Below are positions 40,701 through 49,196 of a stretch of 64,000 bases of DNA, piece by piece. Source of the DNA: Spartinivicinus poritis. Lineage in GTDB: Bacteria > Pseudomonadota > Gammaproteobacteria > Pseudomonadales > Zooshikellaceae. The stretch's first letter is position 1. Every line of letters starts with the position of its first letter. The translations under genes and the position numbers were made by a program. The notes beneath the pieces are model-generated. The model had not been told where the DNA came from. It saw nothing but the letters and a program-made list of their open reading frames with translations, and ran no database searches. The stretch lies in the NCBI RefSeq assembly GCF_028858535.1, contig NZ_JAPMOU010000005.1, positions 159,580-223,579 on the forward strand, written 5' to 3'.

Positions 40701-40806
40701 TATAGCTTTTGCCTTCACTGTATTCACTGATGATTAATTCAGCACTGAGTGGCAGGCTTAGGCAAGCACCAAGACCTGCAATTAATGGTTTGTAGAGTTT
40801 AGGCAT
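37732..40806 (-). CDS. Large secreted nuclease, ExeM/NucH-like, with C-terminal extension
   Basis: The 1024-residue protein begins with a signal peptide (cleavage near LSAELI). A lamin-tail-type domain follows (about 22-165, with LIISEYSEGKSYNKAIELYNP), then an OB-fold-like region (about 215-300, VEGIVTQL...GFFIQEE). An endonuclease/exonuclease/phosphatase domain spans about 465 to 843, with FNVLNYFNR, GLMEIENNG, VLGDLNAYGQED and SDHDPIIIEL. This is the ExeM plan used for extracellular DNA degradation, for example in biofilms. The last ~180 residues are extra and look like helical FIVAR-type repeats. No GlyGly or LPXTG sorting tail is visible. It stands alone. Confidence 0.9.
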   Translation of the reverse strand: MPKLYKPLIAGLGACLSLPLSAELIISEYSEGKSYNKAIELYNPTSQPINLTDYQLTKYTNGDPNKTATLSLNGTLAAKTTYVISHAKADSAIQSKAQLVTNDSVINFNGDDPIALFNNQQLLDIIGTPGKRNNFGKDQVIQRTIGKASQQYQSIQWQFSPASSSEVMAETLGSVAFGTPSQNTISCTTGDVSLISQIQGPGKRSPFIPAGKRQSDNNVLVEGIVTQLTSNRYQGFFIQEEIYDEDADPNTSEGIFIFGNPTVAVNVGDKVRVQGLVKEHYNETQLVLKQAQVCAQANQHQDSTRIVELAADTSLQALEPYEGMQVRWQGDAALTVTKNYGFNFNSRRNDMVLTQGSPLYKPTQLFPALSEEAKQLAKANQQNQITIETDHKQQNGVISFYPPFEPNQFYIRIGDTIDQLTGVIKYAYGQYSVIPTQLIADNAFDHTHYPRQATPPIKQHGNLRVTSFNVLNYFNRVVPEAAPNPANNQNRGATSLADFTLQQTKIVNALIAMDADIIGLMEIENNGFTANSAIYSLVTALNQAMSNPDDHYQFIKPSSSTYIGNDAIAVGILYRPSQVALADTPHIVTMPHQQFTVTSTEDKQRNFNKGQRDSLIQTFKTQSGETLSVVVNHFKSKGSMCLEDYLEYAVDGKIPLDSRGRVTGKPTASNYIDDLQGSCNELRVSAAYRLGEYLTQHKKSLGDNILVLGDLNAYGQEDPLLTLTNFPANQAARPINTAVQTVLAGKPWQAPQTVTTGYGLINLNTTLHGNKTFSYSYEGELGNLDHALASPALANKVVDIVDWHINSVENSLFEYSRKYSGQLPKSDNLFSASDHDPIIIELQFEPKQVIKTELNQLIEQAWIVYQRVVINDVWNFYPYSLKWSLTQYLLQAMEVQTDKKASQQQVDTAIDYLQQVLDKVTQFRPVVYKSGLAATIEMASYQLNLSNKTHPLWYFPVSAQQKLANHINQAKAIYQSNNSSQQQVNRTAYSLTKVLFWFERQRQLHWRQPWSLTITSNSNWFIFH

Positions 40807-41728
40807 AGGGTCTTCTCTTATATTACGTTATTGTTGGTTATAGTGGCGTTCTTTAGCGCTGTGAATGCTTTTTATTTCGCTTCACTTCTACAGCCAGGAT
40901 TGGTTTGCTATTAGGTGATTAGCAGGGGCTGTAACGAAATGTTTTACACCATTAAGTTGATTGTTTTTGCGATAGAAAATGAACAAACGACTATTTGCTA
41001 TTGGTAAATAATAGATAGTAAGTAAAGGGTTGTGTGTTGTGTTAACACTACAAGTATCTAGTGTATGCTGTATATATTTAATAAAGATTAACGGATATCA
41101 TAGGCATCACGGCACTTCGTATAACATTGCAAAAAAAGTCGCATGATTTGCGTACCAATTTGATGGGCAACCTTAGCATTGTCTTTTATTTTTTGGCAAC
41201 TTTTTTATTGCTTTACATTAGGGTGTAGATAAAAAACGTTAATTATATAAGAAACTATAAATATACTTTTGTGTTTACTAATTAATCTGCAAAAAAAACT
41301 GTTCAATCGGTCAGGTTTTGTTGGGGGTTATTTAGCATTCTTTTGGTTTAATTATTTTAATGCTTAATAACTGATGACTAATATTGGGCCGCTTAAATTT
41401 ATATTGGTTGATTATCTGTCTATTTTATCTATGAATTAAATTATTCTTATTTTTTATAGTAAACTATTTTTTGCTGTTGTCTGTTTAGACTTAAGTCGAA
41501 GTAAATTGCGCGTACTAATTAGAGTGATTGAGTTGGAGCATTATTATTTTTAAAAATAGTAGTGTGTATTAAAAATAAAAAATCGTAATAGCTGTGACGT
41601 ATGGTAAGCTTAGTTGAGTGTTTTAGCTTGAAGGTAGGCAATGTCAGGTATTGTAATCTACCAAGTATTAGCCAGTGGGTAATACTTGGTAGATTAGAGA
41701 AGGTAATCAGTGAACTCAAAGAATGGTT
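40807..41728. other. Long AT-rich intergenic region
   Basis: About 920 bp without a believable gene. One short leftward reading (41519-41719) is low-complexity and has no binding site, so I treat it as chance. The region must include the promoter of the leftward nuclease gene and the 3' end signals of the PhnX-like gene, including the palindrome at 41655-41695. Confidence 0.5.
41655..41695. repeat. Perfect 16-bp inverted repeat
   Basis: The arms aatctaccaagtatta (41655-41670) and taatacttggtagatt (41680-41695) are perfect complements around a 9-nt loop. The element lies 34 bp past the stop of the leftward PhnX-like gene. No T-run follows on either strand. Confidence 0.75.
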
Positions 41729-42574
41729 TTAAGGTTTCTCTCCTCGTTTCAGCCGTTGCTCTATATCTGTTAGGCAAGCGGGAAGATCTTTAATAGTGTC
41801 AATAACATAGTGCGCACCAGTGCGATACAGTTGAATAGTTACTGCGCTTCTTAACGTATCTTGCTGAGTATTATCGAGGGCTTGCCAATCTTCGAGGCTT
41901 TTACCTATTTTATTGCCGCTGACTGCCACTGCAACTGTCCACATGCCAGCATTTAAGCCTTCTTCGATGCCAGATTCTGTATCATCAACTTTAACGCAAG
42001 CATGGATATGTTCAACGTCTAGTTCAATAGCGCTTTTCAAACTCATATGAGGATAAGGGCGGCCACGGGATACTTCATTAGCACACACAGCACTGGTTGT
42101 AGTTACCCCTTTGTTGTGTAATTCTGGCAGTAAGTCTGCTACTAGACTGCGACTGTAGTCTGTATTGATACCTAGTTTAATGCCTTGTTTAAGTAATTGC
42201 TTCGCTAATTCAATGGCACCCGGTACTAAGTCGGCATGATTTAAAATAGACTGGATCTGATGAGGAATAAACTGCTGCTGTAAATTTTCTAAATCTTCAT
42301 GACTGGGTAGTCGACCATATTGGTTTGACCAGGCTTCACTCACCATTCCTTCATCTAGCAACTGTTTTAACTGTTGCTGGTAATCAGAAGTATTGAGTTG
42401 ACGGAGAAGTGGTTCAGGCAAGTCAATATTATGATCAGCAAATGTTGCTTGCAATGCTTCTACTGGTGCCATTGCGCCAAAGTCGATGAGAGTACCAGCG
42501 AGATCAAAGATGACGCCTTGGACTTTGCCAATGTATTTGCGCTGATTGCTGTAACTCTTTGGTTGCTCCTGCAT
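41729..42574 (-). CDS. PhnX-like HAD hydrolase lacking the Schiff-base lysine
   Basis: The 281-residue protein resembles phosphonoacetaldehyde hydrolase over its whole length. It has motif I VIFDLAGTLIDFG (Asp24 nucleophile, Ala26 where typical HADs have Asp, as in PhnX), then GRPYPHMSLKSAIEL and VKVDDTESGIEEGLNAGMWTVAVA. However, the cap segment that carries the Schiff-base lysine in PhnX (MGLLK motif, 41 residues after the nucleophile) reads RQLNTSDYQQQLK here; the equivalent position is about Tyr65 and the nearest lysine is Lys70. It may therefore hydrolyse a different phosphate ester. A Pho-box promoter points toward it and an alkaline phosphatase gene is divergent. Confidence 0.85.
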   Translation of the reverse strand: MQEQPKSYSNQRKYIGKVQGVIFDLAGTLIDFGAMAPVEALQATFADHNIDLPEPLLRQLNTSDYQQQLKQLLDEGMVSEAWSNQYGRLPSHEDLENLQQQFIPHQIQSILNHADLVPGAIELAKQLLKQGIKLGINTDYSRSLVADLLPELHNKGVTTTSAVCANEVSRGRPYPHMSLKSAIELDVEHIHACVKVDDTESGIEEGLNAGMWTVAVAVSGNKIGKSLEDWQALDNTQQDTLRSAVTIQLYRTGAHYVIDTIKDLPACLTDIEQRLKRGEKP

Positions 42575-42826
42575 TATTATGTTCCTTATTAGTTAGCGAC
42601 TGCTACAGCGTCCGGCAGACGACAAATAACCTATTTTAGTGTTGGGCTTATCCTACCAATCAGTTTAGTCACAGTACAAGTAATACTCCTAGTAAAAAGT
42701 CATGAAGGCTTTAAGATAGTGTAGCCGGATAGTTAAAAAAACCCTAGTTTCTAACACTACAGAAGATAGTCAAAAAATATTGTCTAACAATGATGCTTGG
42801 CATTTTAAGTACACTTTCCTCAGCCT

Positions 42827-42860
42827 ACTATAAAAAAATAACATGACAGTTATATGAAAT
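42827..42860 (-). promoter_or_regulatory. Predicted PhoB-dependent promoter of the PhnX-like gene
   Basis: On the minus strand ATTTCATATAACTGTCAT (42843-42860) matches the Pho-box consensus CTGTCATA(A/T)A(A/T)CTGTCA at all but about two positions. Ten bases later comes TATAGT (42827-42832), the -10 box spacing expected of PhoB-activated promoters. Transcription would run left into the PhnX-like gene with a leader of about 240 nt. The same box lies about 160 bp upstream of the divergent alkaline phosphatase. Confidence 0.68.
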
Positions 42861-43021
42861 AAACTCGGTTTATTTTTATGAATATTCTATGAAATTTACA
42901 TGATGACCTCTTTACCATCAGCTCAGCAGTCAGTAAATTAAAAACAGATAATAAATTTAGTTAATTAACTGAATGCAGCATGGGTTGCATTAGAACGCTT
43001 AGCTTAAAGGGGAGTAGTGGT

Positions 43022-44641
43022 GTGAATAGCAACAAACGCCTGAAAAAAGTATTTAAGTGGCTGGCAAGGGGGGGTTTGGCCTCTGCTTGTGTGGTAAGTG
43101 CTTCAACAGCATTTGCTGCTGAAAGCAAAGTAAAGAATATTATCTTTTTAATTGGGGATGGAATGGGGCCACAACAGGTTGGTTTGCTGGAAGCTTATGC
43201 AAGGCAAGCGCCTCACTCAATTTATCCGCAAGGTAAAACAGCAATGGCTCAATTGGCTGATAGGGGAGTGGTTGGGCTGTCAATGCATAACCCCGCAGGC
43301 GCCATTGTAGTTGACTCAGCCAGCTCGGCTACTCAGTTAGCAACGGGGTTACCTGCAGGCTCTGAAATGATTGGTTTAGATGATCGAGGAAATGCGGTTG
43401 AAACAGTATTAGAACAGGCTAAAAAAGCAGGCAAAGCTACCGGCTTGGTTTCTGATACGCGTTTAACTCATGCAACACCTGCTTCCTTTGCTGCTCATCA
43501 GCCTCATCGATCGTTGGAAAATAAAATTGCAGAAGATATGTTGGCAACAGCACCTGATGTCATGTTATCTGGCGGATTGCGCCACTGGATTCCCAAAGAT
43601 GCAGCAAAGGCGGGCAAGTTACATGATCAGGTAACCGCCATGGTGGGCGACAAGATTAGCTTAAAATCAAAACGAAAAGATAATCTAAACCTGCTGGCTG
43701 AAGCTAAGCAAGCTGGTTACCAGTTGGCTTTTAATCGTGATCAACTAACAGCAGCTTCTAATAATGGCAAAGTGTTAGGATTATTCAGTAGTTCTGGCAT
43801 GCTGGATGGAATTGCTTATAACAAGGTAAAGAATGATCCTGATCGGCGTGAACCGAGCCTGAGGGAAATGACCGAAAAAGCACTGGCAGTATTATCAAAT
43901 GATCCAGATGGCTTCTTTTTGATGGTAGAAGGGGGTCAAATCGATTGGGCTGGCCATAATAATGATGCTGGTACTATGTTGCATGAGATGCTTAAATTTG
44001 ATGAGGCCATTGCGGCTGTACTGGAATGGGCGAAAGGCCGCAATGATACCCTGGTGGTATTAACAGCAGATCATGAAACAGGGTCATTTGGCTTTAGTTA
44101 TTCTGCTGCAAATTTACCAAAAGCATCTACCTTATCTGGCAATGCATTTAAAAACGTCAAGTTTAAGCCTAATTTTAACTTTGGCAGCCCAACTATTTTA
44201 GACAAGCTGTACAGTCAACAAAAAAGTTTTAGTGCTATGTTTGCAGAATTTTGGGCGCTGCCTAAAAATCAGCAAGACGAAAAAGCATTAGTGAAGATTG
44301 TTAATGCAAACAGTGAGTTTAAAATTACCGATGCGCAGGCTGAGCGAATTTTAGCGACAGCTAAAAATCCCTATTATCAGCCTGATCACAAATACCTTAG
44401 CTTGAAGCAGTTCCCTAAAGTCACTGACTTTACTGCATTTTATGTATATGGTGATGAGGTAAAGCTTAACTTATTAGGCCGTGAGTTAGCAGAACAACAA
44501 AACGTAGTCTGGGGAACGGGCACTCATACCCATACGCCAGTTGCTGTGTTGGCCTATGGGCCTGAGTCACTGATCAAAAGTTTTGCAACCATTCAACATC
44601 ATACAGATATTGGGCAAAAACTGAAGTCTGCTTTAAGGTAA
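43022..44641 (+). CDS. Alkaline phosphatase, periplasmic
   Basis: From GTG 43022, seven bases after aaggggag, the protein is about 539 residues with a signal peptide (KRLKKVFKWLARGG..STAFA, cleavage before AES). Alkaline-phosphatase features are the early metal motif IIFLIGDGMGPQQ, nucleophile Ser99 in VVDSASSATQLATG, MVEGGQIDWAGHNND, VLTADHETG and the late GTGTHTHTPVAVLAYGP histidine motif. This releases phosphate from organic esters in the periplasm. An ATG at 42980 gives a longer leader but lacks a spaced binding site. The divergent Pho box suggests phosphate-starvation control. Confidence 0.94.
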   Translation: MNSNKRLKKVFKWLARGGLASACVVSASTAFAAESKVKNIIFLIGDGMGPQQVGLLEAYARQAPHSIYPQGKTAMAQLADRGVVGLSMHNPAGAIVVDSASSATQLATGLPAGSEMIGLDDRGNAVETVLEQAKKAGKATGLVSDTRLTHATPASFAAHQPHRSLENKIAEDMLATAPDVMLSGGLRHWIPKDAAKAGKLHDQVTAMVGDKISLKSKRKDNLNLLAEAKQAGYQLAFNRDQLTAASNNGKVLGLFSSSGMLDGIAYNKVKNDPDRREPSLREMTEKALAVLSNDPDGFFLMVEGGQIDWAGHNNDAGTMLHEMLKFDEAIAAVLEWAKGRNDTLVVLTADHETGSFGFSYSAANLPKASTLSGNAFKNVKFKPNFNFGSPTILDKLYSQQKSFSAMFAEFWALPKNQQDEKALVKIVNANSEFKITDAQAERILATAKNPYYQPDHKYLSLKQFPKVTDFTAFYVYGDEVKLNLLGRELAEQQNVVWGTGTHTHTPVAVLAYGPESLIKSFATIQHHTDIGQKLKSALR

Positions 44642-44661
44642 GTAGTAGCTAATAATGCTGT

Positions 44662-44707
44662 TGCCTTTCCTTAGCCTTGGTAAAGTAGGAAAGGCATAGC
44701 TTTTTTT
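44662..44707 (+). terminator. Intrinsic terminator after alkaline phosphatase
   Basis: A 10-bp perfect stem (tgcctttcct / aggaaaggca) with a 15-nt loop is followed by tagc and seven T residues, 20 bp past the stop. Confidence 0.85.
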
Positions 44708-44938
44708 GAACTATAATGAAACTCCAAAAAGCAAACTTGTTTGTAGCATGTGTTTTGATGCGATGAGTGTTGTCTGTTTTTTGATCTAAAATATGGGGCT
44801 ACGTTTGTGATCAGCCCAATAATTTGTTGCAAAATGTTTTTCTGACTGCTTTTAAACTGTTATATTCTCCTTTTATATAAGGTAGCCTGATTTTGTTCAG
44901 TAATGAACTAGGTTAGTATTGAATGAGGTTAAAGCTTG

Positions 44939-45628
44939 ATGCAACTTGCAAAAAAATGGCTTGCGCTCACTTGTTGTAGTTTATTTTGTGCAGCACCTGT
45001 GCAGGCTGATGCAAATCACGATCAAGATCCTTGGGAAGGGTTTAATCGTGCTATCTTTGCATTTAATGAGACAGTTGACACCTATGCACTTAAACCTATC
45101 ACGCAAGGTTATCAGTATGTTACACCTGATCCTGTGGAAGGGTTAGTCAGTAACTTTTTTGATAACCTGGGAGAAGTGCGTAATGTCGTTAATGACTTAC
45201 TGCAACTTGAAGGTAAGCAAGCACTAAATGATAGTGGCCGATTTGTAGTTAACTCAACAGTGGGTATGTTAGGTTTGCTTGATGTAGCCAGTGAGTTTGG
45301 GTTAGAAAAAAATTATGAAGACTTTGGGTTAACATTGGGGCATTGGCATGTACCACAAGGTAATTATTTAGTATTGCCATTCTTTGGTCCCCAGACTGTG
45401 CGCTCTACAGTTGGTTTAATCCCTGATTCACAACTTAACCCTGTCAACCATATTGAAGATGTGCCTACTCGCAATGGTTTGATGCTAATGAACGTGATTG
45501 ATACTCGCTCAGGCCTGTTAAAAGCAGAGGATTTAATTGTGGGGGATAAGTACACGTTTATTCGTAATACTTATTTACAAAATAGAGCATTCCTACTCAC
45601 AGGCGAGCAACCTGAAGATGACTTTTAG
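44939..45628 (+). CDS. mlaA: MlaA (VacJ) family phospholipid-trafficking protein
   Basis: MlaA sits in the outer membrane and removes misplaced phospholipids from the outer leaflet, handing them to MlaC. The 229-residue protein has a signal sequence (LALTCCSLFCAAPVQA), then DPWEGFNRAIFAFNETVDTYALKP, VSNFFDNLGEVRNVVNDLLQ, GRFVVNSTVG and DFGLTLGHW...YLVLPFFGP, all hallmark segments. The signal region contains cysteines, but no canonical lipobox is clear, so lipidation is uncertain. I use ATG 44939; TTG 44936 is directly adjacent. Its association with pilZ-rssB-rssC-tal follows the Pseudomonas order. Confidence 0.93.
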   Translation: MQLAKKWLALTCCSLFCAAPVQADANHDQDPWEGFNRAIFAFNETVDTYALKPITQGYQYVTPDPVEGLVSNFFDNLGEVRNVVNDLLQLEGKQALNDSGRFVVNSTVGMLGLLDVASEFGLEKNYEDFGLTLGHWHVPQGNYLVLPFFGPQTVRSTVGLIPDSQLNPVNHIEDVPTRNGLMLMNVIDTRSGLLKAEDLIVGDKYTFIRNTYLQNRAFLLTGEQPEDDF

Positions 45629-45714
45629 TTATAGTAATATTGAGTAAAAGCTATATATTATAAAGCTATAACTGTCTATGAACTTCCAGTGTGTAGTATA
45701 CCGTGAGAAGAATG

Positions 45715-45739
45715 AGAAGGTCGGCGTAACTGACCTTCT
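45715..45739. terminator. Hairpin between convergent mlaA and pilZ genes
   Basis: Eight perfect pairs (agaaggtc / gaccttct) with a 9-nt loop lie about 90 bp past the mlaA stop. The right side continues into gcatgctttattta, a weak T-run. It may serve both converging genes. Confidence 0.5.
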
Positions 45740-45821
45740 GCATGCTTTATTTATAGTGTAGTTTGCGAATATTAGAAGTTGCTTGCTAGAGTCTTGTCGC
45801 TGCTAACTGTGGATAGTAACG

Positions 45822-46148
45822 CTAAATAATCTTGTGAATTTTTAAGGCAATTTGATAAAGCGTTTCATCCTCCTCGTCTTTTGTCTCATCCGTTACATCT
45901 GCTCTTATCACTTCTGCTTCTGCTTTGAAATCAGGAAACTCTGGACGCTCTGACGGAATTGTGATTTCAACCCGATCTCCCACTGGTAGTGGCGAATGAT
46001 ACTCGATCATGATCCCTGAACTACTTAAGTTACGACAATGAACGGAAAATGTTTGACGAGGCTCGCCGTGAGAGAGTGAGGCTGGTGTGTCCATCACCAT
46101 TCGGATAAAACCTCTTTTTTCACTGAAGAGTCTATTGCTCAAAGCCAT
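45822..46148 (-). CDS. PilZ-domain protein
   Basis: A single-domain c-di-GMP receptor of 108 residues. The N-terminal arginine motif is seen in SEKRGFIRM (RxxxR) and the second binding motif in CRNLSSSGIMIEY (variant of D/NxSxxG), followed by the beta-barrel (LPVGDRVEITIP...). ATG 46148 follows an aggga site; the GTG at 46160 overlaps it. It is divergent from rssB and matches the Pseudomonas PA2799-like neighbour of rssBC, so it may connect c-di-GMP to that pathway. The output is unknown. Confidence 0.9.
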   Translation of the reverse strand: MALSNRLFSEKRGFIRMVMDTPASLSHGEPRQTFSVHCRNLSSSGIMIEYHSPLPVGDRVEITIPSERPEFPDFKAEAEVIRADVTDETKDEEDETLYQIALKIHKII

Positions 46149-46437
46149 ATTGTCCCTCACTTTTATAGTAGTTGTACAATCCTTATACTCGGCATTTTTC
46201 TTTCTGTCAAAGCCTCTATTATGACGAACAGTGGATAACTAGTTTATTCTAAGGAATAACACAGTTTTAAAGCGCTTGCTGTTCGATTAAGAAAAGAGTA
46301 AGGTGTTGCCGGTTCATGTTAGGCGCTGTTGATTAGCTGGTGCTTTACCCTATTTTTGAAAGCTTGATTGCAAAAGTGATGATAAAAAGCCATTCATCAA
46401 AAAGCAGTAAACAAGTAAAGAATATAAAGGACGCCTT

Positions 46438-47622
46438 ATGGCGGTGGAAAGCAACACACTGCTAGTAATAGATGACGAAACCACGGTGCGTGAAAGTGTT
46501 GTGGCTTATCTAGAAGATAGCGGCTTTTCTATTTTAGAAGCTGAAAATGGTGCACATGGGTTGGAAGTCTTTGATCAGCATCAGCCTGATCTGGTGATTT
46601 GTGATCTTAGAATGCCTAAGCTTGATGGGTTAGGTGTACTAAAAAAAATTAGAGAAACATCACCTGAAACACCTGTTATTGTGGTTTCTGGAGCGGGGGT
46701 GATGACTGATGTGGTCGAGGCACTTAGGCTTGGTGCCAGCGACTATCTGATAAAGCCTATTGTTGACTTAGAAGTGCTGGAGCATTCGGTAAACCGTGCT
46801 CTTGAAAATGCGCAGTTGGTTAAAGATAACCAACGCTACCGAGAAAACTTAGAAGAGGCTATCCAAACATTACGTGAAAGTTTGGAAGAGCTTCAAGCGG
46901 ATCAAAAAGCTGGGCGACAAGTGCAAATGAAAATGTTGCCGGCAACTCCCTATGGTTATCTAGACTATCAATTATCTCACCATATCAGCCCCTCCCTGTA
47001 TTTAAGTGGGGATTTTGTTGACTACTTTCGGCTATCAGAGCATCAGTTTGCTTTTTATTTAGCAGATGTCTCAGGCCATGGGGCATCTTCTGCATTTGTC
47101 ACAGTGTTACTTAAGCATATGTCGACTCGCTTAAAGCGGGAATATGGTACGCGAAAAAGTAATAACGCAATTAAGCCTTCTGAAGTATTTAGCTATATTA
47201 ACCGAGGTTTACTTAACACTGACTTAGGCAAGCACGTTACCATGTTTGGTGGTATTGTTGATACTAAGGCAAATACGTTGACATACGCATTTGGTGGACA
47301 CTTTCCCTTTCCAATATTGGCAACAGATAAAGAGGTTGCCTATCTTGAAGGGTATGGACTACCAGTGGGATTGTTTGATGATGCTACCTATAATGACTTT
47401 ACTATGGAACTACCGGAAAAGTTTGCGTTAATAACTTTTTCAGATGGCATCATTGAAGTGCTCCCACATGCTAAATTAAAAGACAAAGAAGAATATTTGT
47501 TGTCAGTGATTAGAGGTGGCGCCATTACCGTTGAAGCCTTGATTGAGGCGTTAGAGCTACAGCAGTTAAAAGATGCGCCTGATGATATTGCGGTACTGGT
47601 ATTGGCCAGGAATATGTCATGA
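46438..47622 (+). CDS. rssB: RssB-type response regulator with PP2C/SpoIIE-like phosphatase domain
   Basis: The 394-residue protein has an N-terminal receiver domain (acidic pair Asp12-Asp13, phosphoacceptor Asp56 in VICDLRMPKLDG, Lys in DYLIKPI). A coiled-coil linker (about 125-165) precedes a PP2C/SpoIIE-like domain with GDFVDYFRLSEHQFAFYLADVSGHGASSAF. In Pseudomonas, RssB adjusts the stationary-phase sigma factor through its partner RssC, and unlike E. coli RssB it keeps an intact phosphatase. The 4-bp overlap with the next STAS gene supports a partner-switch pair. Confidence 0.93.
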   Translation: MAVESNTLLVIDDETTVRESVVAYLEDSGFSILEAENGAHGLEVFDQHQPDLVICDLRMPKLDGLGVLKKIRETSPETPVIVVSGAGVMTDVVEALRLGASDYLIKPIVDLEVLEHSVNRALENAQLVKDNQRYRENLEEAIQTLRESLEELQADQKAGRQVQMKMLPATPYGYLDYQLSHHISPSLYLSGDFVDYFRLSEHQFAFYLADVSGHGASSAFVTVLLKHMSTRLKREYGTRKSNNAIKPSEVFSYINRGLLNTDLGKHVTMFGGIVDTKANTLTYAFGGHFPFPILATDKEVAYLEGYGLPVGLFDDATYNDFTMELPEKFALITFSDGIIEVLPHAKLKDKEEYLLSVIRGGAITVEALIEALELQQLKDAPDDIAVLVLARNMS

Positions 47623-48104
47623 CTGTAGGTAAAATTCAGTTTGCTGAGAGTGAAGGCACGTACATCTTAAAGTTTGTTGGTGATGTGCGGCTGACCCTTT
47701 GCTCAACGTTAGATACTTTCCTCGACAAAATGTTTGCACAGCCGGACTTTCGGTCCGTTATTGTTGACTTAACCGAGACTGAAGGCATTGATAGCACTTC
47801 ATTGGGGCTGCTGGCGAAACTGTCCATTCAAGCTAAAAGACGCTTTGGGCTGATTCCGACCATCGTGTCGACCAATGAAGATATTAATCGAGTCTTATTA
47901 AGTATGGGGTTTGATCAGGTGTTTATTTTGGTGAGGGATCAGCTGCAAGAGAATCAGCAAATGAGTGAGCTACCTTGTCAGGAGTGCTCGGAGCAAGTGG
48001 CTAAAGAAAAAGTGCTTGATGCACATAAAGTGCTAATGAGCATGAATGAGAAAAATCGCAACACTTTCAAAGACTTAGTAAAAAGCTTAGAGTGCGATAG
48101 TTAA
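47619..48104 (+). CDS. rssC: STAS-domain anti-anti-sigma factor (RssC-like)
   Basis: The 161-residue protein has a STAS domain over the first ~110 residues: GDVRLTLCSTLDTFLDKMF, then VDLTETEGIDSTSLGLLAKLSI, in which the Ser of DSTSLG is the usual phosphorylation site. A C-terminal tail with a CQEC pair (about 121-124) and helices follows. It overlaps rssB by 4 bp (ATGA), so its dephosphorylation by RssB is likely. Confidence 0.92.
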   Translation: MTVGKIQFAESEGTYILKFVGDVRLTLCSTLDTFLDKMFAQPDFRSVIVDLTETEGIDSTSLGLLAKLSIQAKRRFGLIPTIVSTNEDINRVLLSMGFDQVFILVRDQLQENQQMSELPCQECSEQVAKEKVLDAHKVLMSMNEKNRNTFKDLVKSLECDS

Positions 48105-48112
48105 TGGCTACT

Positions 48113-48150
48113 GCTTTCCTACCCCGATTGGTCAGGGGTAGGTTGAAAGC
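48113..48150. terminator. Hairpin between convergent rssC and tal
   Basis: Eight perfect pairs (cctacccc, 48118-48125, with ggggtagg, 48135-48142) sit around a 9-nt loop. An extra gctttc/gaaagc outer stem is interrupted by a small bulge. There is no clear T-run, so this is probably a bidirectional, Rho-assisted terminator. Confidence 0.6.
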
Positions 48151-48158
48151 ATCACTTA

Positions 48159-49115
48159 CTAACCCAGCTGAGCGAGTTGCTCTTCCAGTTTGGCCTGGTC
48201 TGCTGCAAAGTTACGAATACCTTCAGCTAGCTTTTCGGTCGCCATAGCATCTTCATTCATATCCCAGCGGAATTTTTGTTCGCTAACCAGGTATTTCTCG
48301 CAGTCTACTTCAGATGCTTCTGGGCTCAGCTTTCTTTCTAGTGGGGCTTCAGTCGCCTCTAACTCAGCCAGTAACTGTGGGCTAATCGTTAACCGGTCGC
48401 AACCGGCCAACTGTTGAATTTCACCAATATTACGGAAGCTGGCTCCCATCACTACGGTATTGTACCCATACTGCTTGTAGTAGTTGTAAATTCTGGTAAC
48501 GGATAAAACACCAGGATCTTCATGGGCAGGGTAGTGATCTTTTCCTGTATCTCTTTTATACCAATCTAGAATACGACCCACAAAAGGTGAAATTAAGAAA
48601 GCCCCCGCATCCGCGCAGGCTGCTGCTTGGGCAAAGCTGAACATAAGCGTTAAGTTACACTCAATACCTTCTTTTTCAAGCACCCGCGCGGCTTCAATGC
48701 CTTCCCAGGTGGAAGCAATTTTGATCAAAATACGCTCTTTGCTAATCCCCGCTGTTTGATACAGATCAATCAGATGCTTAGCTTTATTAATGGTAGCCTG
48801 GGTATCAAATGAAAGTCGTGCATCAACTTCGGTAGAAATCCGGCCAGGAATGACTTTTAAAATCTCACAGCCAATGGCAACCGCAAGTTTATCAACTGTA
48901 TTTGCCAGCACTTCTTGGTTGTTACCCCCTTGTTGCTTAGCCCACTGGATTGCTTCTTGTAGCAGTGGTTGGTATTGGGGCAACGCAGCTGCTTTTAGTA
49001 ATAGAGAAGGGTTAGTCGTGGCATCAACTGGCTGGTAACGTTTAATTGCTTCTATGTCACCTGTATCCGCGACAACAGTGGTCATTGCTTTTAGTTGAGC
49101 TAATTGGTTACTCAT
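48159..49115 (-). CDS. tal: Transaldolase
   Basis: The 318-residue TIM-barrel enzyme of the pentose phosphate pathway swaps dihydroxyacetone units between sedoheptulose-7-P and glyceraldehyde-3-P. It has the [13 protein letters not shown] motif, Schiff-base Lys in [12 protein letters not shown] near residue 132, [18 protein letters not shown] and the late [11 protein letters not shown] block. Length equals TalB of E. coli (317). It is leftward, convergent with rssC and 81 bp downstream of dusA. Confidence 0.97.
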   Translation of the reverse strand: MSNQLAQLKAMTTVVADTGDIEAIKRYQPVDATTNPSLLLKAAALPQYQPLLQEAIQWAKQQGGNNQEVLANTVDKLAVAIGCEILKVIPGRISTEVDARLSFDTQATINKAKHLIDLYQTAGISKERILIKIASTWEGIEAARVLEKEGIECNLTLMFSFAQAAACADAGAFLISPFVGRILDWYKRDTGKDHYPAHEDPGVLSVTRIYNYYKQYGYNTVVMGASFRNIGEIQQLAGCDRLTISPQLLAELEATEAPLERKLSPEASEVDCEKYLVSEQKFRWDMNEDAMATEKLAEGIRNFAADQAKLEEQLAQLG

Positions 49116-49196
49116 AAAATACCTAATATGATTTTAGTGACCTACGTTCATTAACTGACTTTGTTCATCATAACATGGACTAAGCACCTTGTGATG

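Noticed and set aside
41519..41719. Short leftward reading in the AT-rich gap before the PhnX-like gene
   Set aside because: It spans the palindrome at 41655-41695, has no ribosome-binding site and has a low-complexity composition.
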